Origin: Planococcaceae bacterium Storch 2/2-2
Lineage (GTDB): Bacteria; Bacillota; Bacilli; Bacillales_A; Planococcaceae
Length of the DNA: 64,000 nucleotides
Reading direction: 5' to 3'
Assembly: GCA_009740415.1 (NCBI GenBank)
Contig: WOYE01000002.1
Span: forward strand, 124,001-188,000
The translations under genes and the position numbers were made by a program. Positions 1-8,060 of this stretch are shown here, piece after piece. A model generated the notes under the pieces. It was not told the DNA's origin and did not search any database. It saw nothing but the letters and a program-made list of their open reading frames with translations. The stretch's first letter is position 1, and each line of letters begins with the position of its first letter.

Positions 1-896
1 GAGGCCATTTCTTTGAAAACTTTGAATGGACGGAGCGAGTCGTCCGTTATCCTGACGTAGTTTATGACCGTTTAAGAATGAAAGGTACTTCTATGTACAA
101 CTTAGTTTATACTGAGTTTGATCATTTACCGTTTACTCATACATTGGACGTGAAAGACTTGAACAAATGGCTGATTCAACAGCAATTGGAAACGGTTGAA
201 GAATTACGTCCGTATTTAATCCCTACTATTGAACTTAACAAAGAACAGGACATGCAAGCATTTATTGAAGAGCACGGAACGGTTATTTTAAAACCGATTC
301 ATGGTTCCTTTGCTGTCGGAATCGTACAAATTCAGAAAAACGGCAATCGGTATATATGGACAGAAGAAGATGAAACGTTAGATTATTCATGGCATCAAAT
401 GGTTCGTCAGTTTGAAAGACGTAATATGTATAAAAAATACCTCGTTCAAAAATATGTACAATCGAAGTCAAAAGATGGTGTACCTATCGATGTCAGAATG
501 CATATGGTGAAAAGTAGTCGTTCATCTGAAGAGTGGGGTGTAGCAAAAGAATATGTAAGAGTTAGTGATGGCGGCTTTAAGATTAATACTGCGGCGTACG
601 CTACTGGACAAGCTTTTAGTGGAACCACAACATATCTTCACCGCTTCCTTGTAAAGAATTTTCCAAATGAATTCAAAAAAATAGAAAAAGATGTATATGA
701 TTTTGCGCAGCATGTAGCTAAACAATTTGATAACCTGCATAGCGGTGAAGTGGGAGAGCAAGCTTTAGATATTGCAATAACAACGGACGGAGATATTTAT
801 TTGCTTGAGATTAATGCTAATCGTCCTGGTGTATATGGATATGAATTTGAAATCGCACGTCATATAATACCGTATGCTGTATCTGTGAAGGAATGA
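1..896 (+). CDS. YheC/YheD-type ATP-grasp protein, 5' end outside window
   Basis: The reading frame is open from base 3 to the stop at 894-896 with no stop upstream, so the ATG at 78 is probably internal and the true start lies before the window. The residues just before it (YPDVVYDRLR) match the conserved stretch near the middle of YheC/YheD spore-coat-associated ATP-grasp proteins. Further on are ILKPIHGSFAVGI, the ATP-grasp glycine-rich segment, and LLEINANRPGVYG, the metal-binding Glu/Asn segment. Family members are thought to join a carboxylate to an amine using ATP; the substrate here is unknown. It is followed within 5 bases by a Ddl-like ATP-grasp gene, so the two probably act together. 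Base use is clearly more A+T rich than the rest of the window. Confidence 0.75.
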   Translation, partial: GHFFENFEWTERVVRYPDVVYDRLRMKGTSMYNLVYTEFDHLPFTHTLDVKDLNKWLIQQQLETVEELRPYLIPTIELNKEQDMQAFIEEHGTVILKPIHGSFAVGIVQIQKNGNRYIWTEEDETLDYSWHQMVRQFERRNMYKKYLVQKYVQSKSKDGVPIDVRMHMVKSSRSSEEWGVAKEYVRVSDGGFKINTAAYATGQAFSGTTTYLHRFLVKNFPNEFKKIEKDVYDFAQHVAKQFDNLHSGEVGEQALDIAITTDGDIYLLEINANRPGVYGYEFEIARHIIPYAVSVKE

Positions 897-901
897 GTAG
901 C

Positions 902-1915
902 ATGAAAAAGAAGATTTTTTTAATATATGGTGGTTTATCTTCAGAAAGAGAAGTGTCGGTAGAAACAGCATGGACGATGTTACAATGGCTGAGCTCTTTC
1001 CGATATGACTTAATATTGGTTCATATCGATTTGAAAGGTGAATGGCATCTAAAAAATGGAAATATAGATTCTTTTGAAGAGTTGTATTTTGAGTCTTCTG
1101 ACGGTCTAGAAACTTTTGTTAAAATTGCTAGGTCCGAAAAGGCAGTAGTCATGCCATTATTACACGGTAGATTTGGTGAAGATGGGACGATCCAAGGATT
1201 TCTAGAAACATTAGGTGTTCCTTACATAGGAAATCGTGTAGAAACTTCAGCAATTAGCTTAAATAAAAGTATTACAAAATCGATTTTAAAAGAGCATGGA
1301 ATACCTGTTGTAAATGGAACGACGATTCGAAAGCAAGAGAGCATATTTTCTTCAGAAGATGAAGTTCTTAAGAAATTCATTGCTTTGAAATTTCCACTTG
1401 TTTTAAAGCCACTCCGTGAAGGATCAAGTGTAGGCATTCAATATGTTGGGAGAGAAGAAGAGTTAAAAGAAGCATTAATGGCTGGATTTAAGTACGATGA
1501 TGAGCTTTTGATAGAAGAAAAGATAGAATGTCGAGAAATTTTTGTTTCGATAATTCAAAGAGGAAAAGAAGTGTTTATCTCTGTATTGGGAGAAGTAACT
1601 GTAGAAAATGATTATTATACTTATCAAGATAAGTATTCAAACGATTCTACTGCTAAAAAGATGCTAGCGTCCTTGCCTGAGAAAATCGATAAAGAGATAA
1701 GGGAACTAAGTGCACGTGTATTCTCGGTGCTTGGCGGTCGAGGTTTGATGAGGGTAGATTTCTTTTTATCGTCTCAAAATCAAGTCTTCGTAAATGAAGT
1801 GAATACGCTTCCTAGTTTACAAGGGTCTAGTGTGTATCCTTATTTATTAAAAGAGTCAGGGTTAACCGAAAGGGACATTGTAAAAGCGCTGATTGAGAGT
1901 GCATACTTAGAATAA
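902..1915 (+). CDS. D-alanine--D-alanine ligase-like ATP-grasp enzyme
   Basis: The 337-residue protein has the Ddl layout: N-terminal IYGGLSSEREVS, LLHGRFGEDGTIQG, FPLVLKPLREGSSVGI for ATP binding, and MRVDFFL followed by FVNEVNTLPSLQGSS with the metal-binding Glu and Asn. Ddl enzymes make D-Ala-D-Ala for peptidoglycan, but relatives placed beside other ATP-grasp genes often join other amino acids. An ATG at 893 overlaps the preceding stop, but the GAAGGA at 887-892 is correctly spaced only for the ATG at 902. Base use is A+T rich like its upstream neighbour. I would not call it the housekeeping ddl, because its partner gene and composition suggest a specialised peptide-forming pathway. Confidence 0.7.
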   Translation: MKKKIFLIYGGLSSEREVSVETAWTMLQWLSSFRYDLILVHIDLKGEWHLKNGNIDSFEELYFESSDGLETFVKIARSEKAVVMPLLHGRFGEDGTIQGFLETLGVPYIGNRVETSAISLNKSITKSILKEHGIPVVNGTTIRKQESIFSSEDEVLKKFIALKFPLVLKPLREGSSVGIQYVGREEELKEALMAGFKYDDELLIEEKIECREIFVSIIQRGKEVFISVLGEVTVENDYYTYQDKYSNDSTAKKMLASLPEKIDKEIRELSARVFSVLGGRGLMRVDFFLSSQNQVFVNEVNTLPSLQGSSVYPYLLKESGLTERDIVKALIESAYLE

Positions 1916-1921
1916 TAGTAA

Positions 1922-1966
1922 GGTGGCTGTCTAATTTGTATGTAGCAATAGACAGTCACCTTTTAA
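1922..1966 (+). terminator. Rho-independent terminator after the ATP-grasp pair
   Basis: Arms GGTGGCTGTCTA (1922-1933) and TAGACAGTCACC (1949-1960) pair with one G-U wobble, and TTTT follows. It sits directly behind the Ddl-like gene. Confidence 0.8.
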
Positions 1967-1969
1967 TAT

Positions 1970-2860
1970 TTAGTTTTTAAGAGACCAAATGGCCAGTTCA
2001 CTGAGTGAGAGGCCGGTTGCTTCGTGTAATTGGTGGAGTCGTTTGCGGTTTGTGTCGGTGAGTCGTACTTGGTAATGTTTCTTTTCTATTGGGTGCGTCG
2101 GTCGAGGGAAAAATTGTTCGATGACGCGCGTCATGTCTATGGTGTCGTTCGGTAGCAAGTAGGCGAGTCGTTCGAGTGCTTCGTTGATCGTTTTCGTCGG
2201 TTGTTCGATGGTCCATTGTTTCGGTAGTCGAATGGCTGGTTTTTGAGCGAACGGTTGGATGCGTGCGTGAGGGTTCATTTTCCGATGCATGACGTCGTTC
2301 ATGTATGGTTCTACGATGTGTAAAAAGACGATGCATTGGAAGCGTTCGTAGAGGACGATTCGGTTTTGTCCGTCGAGTCGAAATGTGAAGCCGTATTTGC
2401 GATGCAATAAATGGATCAACCTTTCGTTTTCTTCTGAAGTGAATGAGTCCGTTGAGAGTACAATTTTTGAAATTTTTCCATTTTCGATTTTTAAATGTCC
2501 ATCGTCTTGGTACCACCAGGCGAGTGTTTCATCCGTAAAGTACGGTGTCATCCATTCGAGTGGCACGATTTTTTGACCGTTCGGATACCATATGTCGTAG
2601 AGTTCTGTAATGATCGGATGGACGTGGGAACGTACCAAGTAGTTTTCTGAATACCCTTTTCGTAAGCGTGGATCTTCAGAGCGACGATACGCCGGTTTGG
2701 AAAATGAAATGTACGTTTTTAGTTTATCGTAGCACTCGATCGTCCATTCGTAGTCGGGAACGTGATGAGTGAAATGAAAGCGTGGACTTTTTCCTCGCTC
2801 TTTCGTGATGGTTCCGTCTCCGAGTAGTTTGCCTGTGATGCGAGCAAAAAATGTCTTCAA
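1970..2860 (-). CDS. Free-standing LAGLIDADG endonuclease-like protein with RHH-like tail
   Basis: The protein has two LAGLIDADG-like helices, ITGKLLGDGTI near the N-terminus and LAWWYQDDGHL near residue 115, each ending in the acidic residue that binds metal in homing endonucleases. The last 35 residues (YQVRLTDTNRKRLHQLHEATG then LSLSELAIWSLKN) resemble a ribbon-helix-helix DNA-binding fold. There is no sign of a surrounding intron or intein, so it is free-standing. A GTG at 2869 directly abuts the GAGG; the TTG at 2860 has better spacing (GAGGTGATTCC then TTG) and is chosen here. It could be a homing endonuclease, or a regulator that has kept the fold, as WhiA has. Flanking genes are unrelated in function. 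Confidence 0.7.
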   Translation of the reverse strand: MKTFFARITGKLLGDGTITKERGKSPRFHFTHHVPDYEWTIECYDKLKTYISFSKPAYRRSEDPRLRKGYSENYLVRSHVHPIITELYDIWYPNGQKIVPLEWMTPYFTDETLAWWYQDDGHLKIENGKISKIVLSTDSFTSEENERLIHLLHRKYGFTFRLDGQNRIVLYERFQCIVFLHIVEPYMNDVMHRKMNPHARIQPFAQKPAIRLPKQWTIEQPTKTINEALERLAYLLPNDTIDMTRVIEQFFPRPTHPIEKKHYQVRLTDTNRKRLHQLHEATGLSLSELAIWSLKN

Positions 2861-2948
2861 AGGAATCACCTCGTATGAGAAAGTATGTTCGTATCTATTG
2901 TATGAATTTCACGAGGTACTGTCAATCGGTTTAACCATACGTGATTTT

Positions 2949-2976
2949 CCGTCTCCTGTGAGGAGGCGGATTTTTT
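2949..2976 (+). terminator. Orphan terminator-like hairpin
   Basis: CCGTCTCC (2949-2956) and GGAGGCGG (2962-2969) form a stem with one internal mismatch, and TTTTTT follows at 2971-2976. No plus-strand gene ends just before it, so it may belong to a short transcript or be left over from an earlier gene order. The rest of 2861-3143 holds no gene. Confidence 0.5.
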
Positions 2977-3078
2977 GTGAATTCGTTACTGTTACGTCTA
3001 ATTGGGACTTTTAAATCTTTTCTATTTTAAAAGGGGCTTTTTCATTGCTACTTTATGTAATCTTATTAAGATCTATTT

Positions 3079-3099
3079 CAAATATATGGAATATATTTG
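3079..3099. promoter_or_regulatory. Perfect inverted repeat upstream of the flagellin gene
   Basis: CAAATATAT (3079-3087) and ATATATTTG (3091-3099) are exact reverse complements around GGA. It lies about 45 bases before the flagellin start and overlaps a weak TTGAGT (3097-3102), 17 bases, TTAGAT (3120-3125) promoter candidate. It has the form of a dimeric regulator operator. No SigD-type promoter was seen. Confidence 0.45.
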
Positions 3100-3143
3100 A
3101 GTTATTGGATATGATACTTTTAGATTAGATGGAGGGGACAGGT

Positions 3144-4568
3144 ATGAAGATTCAGCATCATGTGGCGGCGTTGAATAATTATCGGCAGCAGGGGATGCAC
3201 GGTCAAGTCGTTTCTAACACGTTGGAGAAGTTGTCGTCGGGACAGCGTATTGTGAGAGCGGCGGATGACGCGTCAGGTATGGCGATTTCGGAGAAAATGA
3301 GGGCACAAATTCGTGGGTTGAATCAAGCAGCGCGTAACCTTCAGGACGGTTTGTCGCTCGTAGCGACGATGGAGTCAGCTATAGGGGAGATGCAAAATCC
3401 AAATCTCGTTCGTATGAGAGAGCTCGTTATTCAAGCGGCGAATGCGCCGTTAACTTCAGAAGAGCATGCTGTCATTCAACGAGAGATTCAGCAGTTGGCT
3501 GAGGAGGTTGATCGTTTAGCTCGCGATACGGAGTTCAATACGATGCCTGTATTAGGGCCTTCGCGCATTGAAGGTGAAGAGATGCGTGAGATGGGTGCTT
3601 TTGATATCGTGTTCTTTATCGATGATTCGAGTTCTATGGGAGAAAGCATTACGTTAGTGAAAGATGGGTTAGGCGCTTTTATGAGTAATATTGAGCAGTA
3701 CGGCACTGTTCAAGTAGGGACACAATCGCTCGTTCACGATCGTCCCAATTCACACCCTCTTACGTCTCAGTACGAAGATGTTAAGCGTTATATGGAGTTG
3801 CACCATCAAGCGAAAGGTGGAATGATCGCGCCGTATGAGCAAATGCTCCATGTAATAGAACGCGACGATTTTGGATTCCGGCCGTATTCAGAAAAAATAT
3901 TTATTCTTTTAACGGATACGCATCGTGAAGATGGCTCGGAAGAAGCGAAGCAAGAACTAGAGAGTAAGTTGAAAGAATTAGGTATCCAAACGTATTTATT
4001 CGGTGTTCAGTTTCGGAATAATGGAAATACGTATCCTGATACACATTATGAGCGAGATTTCAATTTTGTGGATGGATTTGTACGCCCACAGACGAAGGAA
4101 GAAATTGCGGAAGGCATTTCACCAGGAATTGCAGATCTCATCATCTCATCGACGGATGGTGTTGAAAAGTTTCAAAAAGATTTGATGATTCAGGCTGGGG
4201 CGAATTCTTTTCAACAGATCGAGATACAGACGTTTGATTTACGAGCGGCGACGTTACATATTAAAGATTTAGAAGTGGATACGTATGAGCGTGCGATGCA
4301 GTCGTTGCGTCGTATTGATCAAGCGAGTAAGCAGTTGACAGAGTATCGGACGTATTACGGAGTCCTTCACAATCGAATGGAACATGCGCTGAACCAAGTA
4401 ACGAGTGGTTCTGAATATTTAACACGTACATTATCGACGATTCAAGATCAAGATCTGGCGAAAGGGATGAGTCATTTAACGAAGCAACAAATTATGTTGC
4501 AAGCGTCTCAAGCTGTAGGTGTTCAATTGAGCGAACGAGTACAAAGTGTTTTACAACTATTAAAATAA
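3144..4568 (+). CDS. Flagellin with inserted von Willebrand factor A domain
   Basis: The 474-residue protein opens with a flagellin N-terminal domain (AALNNYRQQ, LEKLSSGQRIVRAADDASG, ISEKMRAQIRGL) and closes with a flagellin C-terminal domain (GSEYLTRTLSTIQDQDLAKG, QIMLQASQAVGVQLSERVQS). Residues of about 152-325, where the surface-exposed variable domain belongs, form a vWA domain: FDIVFFIDDSSSMG carries the metal-site pattern DxSxS (D160, S162, S164) and ILLTD (D258) supplies a further ligand. The usual metal-site Thr after GG is replaced (KGGMIAPYEQ). It should be exported by the flagellar system and polymerise with vWA modules on the filament surface. The ATG at 3129 lies before the GGAGGGG at 3131-3137, so 3144 is the start. 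No other flagellar gene is in the window. Confidence 0.9.
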   Translation: MKIQHHVAALNNYRQQGMHGQVVSNTLEKLSSGQRIVRAADDASGMAISEKMRAQIRGLNQAARNLQDGLSLVATMESAIGEMQNPNLVRMRELVIQAANAPLTSEEHAVIQREIQQLAEEVDRLARDTEFNTMPVLGPSRIEGEEMREMGAFDIVFFIDDSSSMGESITLVKDGLGAFMSNIEQYGTVQVGTQSLVHDRPNSHPLTSQYEDVKRYMELHHQAKGGMIAPYEQMLHVIERDDFGFRPYSEKIFILLTDTHREDGSEEAKQELESKLKELGIQTYLFGVQFRNNGNTYPDTHYERDFNFVDGFVRPQTKEEIAEGISPGIADLIISSTDGVEKFQKDLMIQAGANSFQQIEIQTFDLRAATLHIKDLEVDTYERAMQSLRRIDQASKQLTEYRTYYGVLHNRMEHALNQVTSGSEYLTRTLSTIQDQDLAKGMSHLTKQQIMLQASQAVGVQLSERVQSVLQLLK

Positions 4569-4615
4569 GTCATCGCTTCATAACGGAAGTGGTCATTTGT
4601 CATAAAATTGATTTC

Positions 4616-4638
4616 GCCTTCTGGCAAGAAGGCTTTTC
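4616..4638 (+). terminator. Terminator after flagellin gene
   Basis: GCCTTCT (4616-4622), loop GGCA, AGAAGGC (4627-4633), then TTTT. Confidence 0.7.
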
Positions 4639-4662
4639 GAAGTGTATAAGGAGAGCGATAGA

Positions 4663-5844
4663 GTGAAAAAATGGTTCGTGTTGTTCGTTGTCGTTTTTGG
4701 TGGATTGTGGGGTGGTGAGCGTGTCGTTGCGTCGGAGGTGGAGCGGTTTGATGTGCCGGTCGATCACGAGTGGGTGCTCACGTTCAATGAGCCGTTTGCG
4801 TACGGGGGTGTGACGGTGCGCGATGCAGATGGGGAGCCGCATGCGGTGACGGTGAAACAAATAGGAAAGCGGCGGGTTCGTGTTCAACCGATTGAGCCGT
4901 ATGCGGAGCAAACGGTGTATGCGTTGTCCGTTTCTCCGTCGACGTATTCGTCGAACGGGCAGTCGGTCGAGCCGTATCGGTTCGTTTTTCAGACGGAGTC
5001 GTTGCCTGTTCCTGAACCGGAGCCCGAGCCTGTTCCGCTTCCAGACGGTACGGTTTATTTAAGCGATTATTCGTTCGTTTGGGTGCACGATCCGGACGTT
5101 CCGGCGTCTCACTTTCACCTCGATGGGATCGATCCGTCAAGCGGTGCGCTCGTCGGAGGCGTGACGATGTCCGCGCTGCACGATTACGGATTGCCTGGCC
5201 GTGTCGGGTATACGCGGGAGTACGTGCGCCAGTTGCATCAACATGATCCGTTGGTCGACCAAATTTTCAATGGAAAGTACGTCATGCGGTTATATGACCG
5301 TCATTACATCGATACGTTTCTTTACGATGGGGCATACGTCCATTACATTTACGACGTTCATAATGAAAACCGTGTCCGAACGATTTTTTGGGTGACGGTT
5401 GACGTGGAAAACGAACGCGAGTTCTTTTTAACGAAAGGCGATGCGTTGTATGAAGCGTCGATGGGCGAGCTCGTCTGGTTGTTTGCGAACGTCGACCGTG
5501 AGAAAGCTGGCGTTCATCGGTTAGGCCGAGACGAACGACTCGATGCGGTCGCTTACGCTCATTCGGTCGATATGATCGAGCGAGACTATTTTGCTCACGT
5601 CAATTTGGACGGAAAAGATCAAAACGACCGCGTCCGGGAAGCGGGGATCTCGTATTACGGGTCGGCTTCGGAAAACATTACGAAGGGGCAACAAAATGCG
5701 ATTTTTGCGCATGAAGCGTTCATGCATTCGATCGGTCACCAGTTGACGTTGTTAGAAGTCGGGTACGACACGATGGGGGTCGGTGTGAAATTGACGAAAG
5801 GTGGCAACCCGCACGTGACGCAATTGTACGTTCGGTTGAAGTAA
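4663..5844 (+). CDS. Secreted CAP-domain (SCP-like) protein
   Basis: The protein starts with a signal peptide (MKKWFVLFVVVFGGLWGG, likely cut after VVAS), then a beta-rich Ig-like domain of about 90 residues, a Pro/Glu linker (PVPEPEPEPVPLP), a CAP-associated region and a C-terminal CAP domain with AVAYAHSVDMIERDYFAH and SENI. CAP domains of Bacillales occur in secreted or wall-bound proteins; their biochemical role is usually unknown. The GTG at 4663 is chosen because AAGGAG (4648-4653) is well placed for it; an in-frame upstream GTG at 4642 has no such site. It lies between terminators with the flagellin and the secreted SLH protein nearby, so the neighbourhood is concerned with the cell surface. 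Confidence 0.8.
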   Translation: MKKWFVLFVVVFGGLWGGERVVASEVERFDVPVDHEWVLTFNEPFAYGGVTVRDADGEPHAVTVKQIGKRRVRVQPIEPYAEQTVYALSVSPSTYSSNGQSVEPYRFVFQTESLPVPEPEPEPVPLPDGTVYLSDYSFVWVHDPDVPASHFHLDGIDPSSGALVGGVTMSALHDYGLPGRVGYTREYVRQLHQHDPLVDQIFNGKYVMRLYDRHYIDTFLYDGAYVHYIYDVHNENRVRTIFWVTVDVENEREFFLTKGDALYEASMGELVWLFANVDREKAGVHRLGRDERLDAVAYAHSVDMIERDYFAHVNLDGKDQNDRVREAGISYYGSASENITKGQQNAIFAHEAFMHSIGHQLTLLEVGYDTMGVGVKLTKGGNPHVTQLYVRLK

Positions 5845-5897
5845 ACAGTAGTCGCTCGCTCTCTCCTATGCGATACTACTAGAAAGGAGTGAGTGTT

Positions 5898-6500
5898 GTG
5901 AAGTTACGAATGAATGAGCACGTACGAGATTTTGAAGCACCGGTGGCGACGGAAGAGGTCATTCGTCAAATGAACGAATGGATCGGGAAGGAATGGTACT
6001 TTCTCGGGTTGTCGATCGATGGCGATGTCGTGACGACAGGTGCGGAGCAAGCGCTGTTTGAGCGGCTTCCTGACGTTCATGAAGTCGTCGTGCTCGCCGA
6101 GCATGCGGACGTTCACATTCCGAAAATGATGGCGTCGGTCGAGTCGTACGTGACGAAAATGGAAGCGCTCGTCGTCGGATTTGCGAATGCGCTCGATCGC
6201 GACCAAATCGACGGAGCCGGTTGGGAACATGTCGAAACGTTAGTAAGTGGCATCGAGTGGGTCGTCGGTTTCATCGATGTCGTCGATCGTTCGGTGTTGG
6301 ACTTACCGGAATGGGAGCGCGTCATGGACGTGCAACGCCCGGTGTTGCGTGAGTTATCCGCTCTTCAAAGCGCGGTGACCGGTCGTCATACGGGGATGTT
6401 AGCGCTCATGTTGCGTGAAGATATCGTTCCGCTCTTTACCGTCGTACGCGATGTGATCGGCGAGTTGTTTGAAACGACGTTGCAGCGTCCGAAAGCATGA
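5898..6500 (+). CDS. Unknown 200-residue protein
   Basis: I do not recognise this family. The protein has no signal peptide or membrane segment, is acidic, and has a short N-terminal alpha/beta part (GLSIDGDVVTTGAEQALFE, VHEVVVLAEHADVHIP) followed by a long mostly helical part. It follows the CAP gene by about 55 bases and ends at a strong terminator, so it may be cotranscribed with CAP. GTG at 5889 directly abuts the AAAGGA; GTG at 5898 is better spaced and is used. Codon use matches the neighbours. Confidence 0.6.
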   Translation: MKLRMNEHVRDFEAPVATEEVIRQMNEWIGKEWYFLGLSIDGDVVTTGAEQALFERLPDVHEVVVLAEHADVHIPKMMASVESYVTKMEALVVGFANALDRDQIDGAGWEHVETLVSGIEWVVGFIDVVDRSVLDLPEWERVMDVQRPVLRELSALQSAVTGRHTGMLALMLREDIVPLFTVVRDVIGELFETTLQRPKA

Positions 6501-6505
6501 AGCAA

Positions 6506-6537
6506 AAGTTACCTATTTCGTATAGGTAACTTTTTTT
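6506..6537 (+). terminator. Terminator after the 200-residue gene
   Basis: AAGTTACCTAT (6506-6516), loop TTCGT, ATAGGTAACTT (6522-6532), and a run of T to 6537. Confidence 0.9.
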
Positions 6538-6595
6538 ACGTCGTACAAACTTCCTATGATACAATTGACGTATTAAATGGAAGGAAGTGGATAGA

Positions 6596-8005
6596 TTGAA
6601 AAAGTGGTTCATCGCGTTGATCGCGATCGTTGTGATCGGGGTTCCGGTCGTATCTGAAGCAGCAGCGTATTCTGACGTGTCGTCGAATACACGATTTTCT
6701 CAAGAAATTACGTATTTGTCAGAGCGGGGGATCATTAGTGGGTATCCGAACGGTTCGTTTCAACCGGACGCTTCGGTAACCCGTGAAGCGGTTGCGATGA
6801 TGCTCGTCCGTGCGCTCGAGTTACCGGTACGTGCGTCGTCTTCGTTTCCGGACGTTGGGCGAGCGAGTACAGCGAGTCAGTCGATTGAAGCAGCCGTGAA
6901 GGAAGGCATTATTAGTGGGTATCCGGATGGAACGTTTCGTCCGAAAGAACATGTGACACGTGCCCAACTGGCGATTTTTTTAGCCCGTTCGTTCGATTAT
7001 GAGCGAGAAGAACATGAGCGCGGGTTCCGCGACATTTCGAGTCAAATGGTCGCGTATCCGTACATTATGCAGTTAGTCGAAGCGAACGTCGTTTCAGGTT
7101 TTCCAGACGATACGTTCCGTCCAGACGCGCTCGTGACGCGCGGTCAATTTTCAGCCTTTTTAACGCGGACGTTGAAAAAAGAAGGAGTGCCTGCTCCGTC
7201 GAAACCAGAAGTACCGAAGCCATCCGTTAAGAAAGAGGCGTCCGTTCATTTTATCGATGTCGGCCAAGGGGATGCGACGTTGCTTCAAACACCGGAAGGG
7301 GCGAACATTTTAGTCGATGCGGGTGTGGCGAAAGAAGGAGCGACCGTCGTCCGGACGTTGCGTGAGCACGGTGTCGAGTCACTCGATCTCGTCATTGCGA
7401 CGCATCCGCACGCCGATCATATCGGTGGGATGCGTGCGGTGCTCGAAGCGTTTCCCGTGAAACGTTACGTCGATAGCGGCCGCGTGCATACGTCACAGAC
7501 GTACGTGAAATTGTTAGAGACGATCGATGCGAAAAACGTTCCGTTTGAAGTAGCGACGATCGGTGATACGTATCGTTTTGATTCGGGCGTGTCGTTACGC
7601 GTCGTCCATACGGATGCGAACGCTGCGCTCATTAATGATGCGAGCGTGTCGGTTCGTGCGGTGTACGGTGACGTTTCATTGTTATTAACAGGAGATGCGG
7701 AAAAGGAAGGAGAAGCGAGTATGCTTCAACACGGTCCGCTCCAAAGTACGGTATACAAAGCCGGTCACCACGGGTCGAATACGAGCAGTTCGGATGCGTT
7801 GTTGCAAGCGGTTCGACCGGCGTACGTCGTCTTTTCATACGGCGCAAACAATTCGTACGGACATCCGCATCGTGAAGTCGTCGAGCGCATTCGTACACTC
7901 GGTGCATCGACGTTTGAAACGGCGAAAGATGGTACGATTACGATGACGACGGATGGGAAGACGGTCGAATTTCAGACGAGTCGTACGCTGCAACGAGCGA
8001 GTTAA
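6596..8005 (+). CDS. S-layer-anchored metallo-beta-lactamase-fold hydrolase (ComEC-tail type)
   Basis: The protein has a signal peptide (MKKWFIALIAIVVIGVPVVS, cut near SEA-AAYS), three S-layer homology repeats at about residues 22-190 (ISGYPNGSFQPDASVTRE, ISGYPDGTFRPKEHVTRAQ, VSGFPDDTFRPDALVTRGQ), and then a metallo-beta-lactamase domain of about residues 212-455 with THPHADHIGG and LLTGDAE, AGHHGSNTS. This domain is of the type found at the C-terminus of ComEC, where it probably degrades DNA. The SLH repeats should tie it to the cell wall. It is therefore a likely surface hydrolase, perhaps a nuclease, outside the membrane. TTG at 6596 is the start because AAGGA at 6581-6585 fits it; GTG at 6587 overlaps that site. 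Confidence 0.85.
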   Translation: MKKWFIALIAIVVIGVPVVSEAAAYSDVSSNTRFSQEITYLSERGIISGYPNGSFQPDASVTREAVAMMLVRALELPVRASSSFPDVGRASTASQSIEAAVKEGIISGYPDGTFRPKEHVTRAQLAIFLARSFDYEREEHERGFRDISSQMVAYPYIMQLVEANVVSGFPDDTFRPDALVTRGQFSAFLTRTLKKEGVPAPSKPEVPKPSVKKEASVHFIDVGQGDATLLQTPEGANILVDAGVAKEGATVVRTLREHGVESLDLVIATHPHADHIGGMRAVLEAFPVKRYVDSGRVHTSQTYVKLLETIDAKNVPFEVATIGDTYRFDSGVSLRVVHTDANAALINDASVSVRAVYGDVSLLLTGDAEKEGEASMLQHGPLQSTVYKAGHHGSNTSSSDALLQAVRPAYVVFSYGANNSYGHPHREVVERIRTLGASTFETAKDGTITMTTDGKTVEFQTSRTLQRAS

Positions 8006-8060
8006 TCGTCCGATGATGAAACATTTCAGACGGTGAGACGTAGAGAATAGGAGAGACGTA

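Noticed and set aside
1998-2516. 172-codon minus-strand frame rich in Thr, Arg and His
   Set aside because: It lies in another frame of the LAGLIDADG gene, which has clear motifs; the composition is typical of a shadow frame.
3000-3143. SigD-type flagellar promoter
   Set aside because: No TAAA-N15-GCCGATAT-like pair was found upstream of the flagellin gene.
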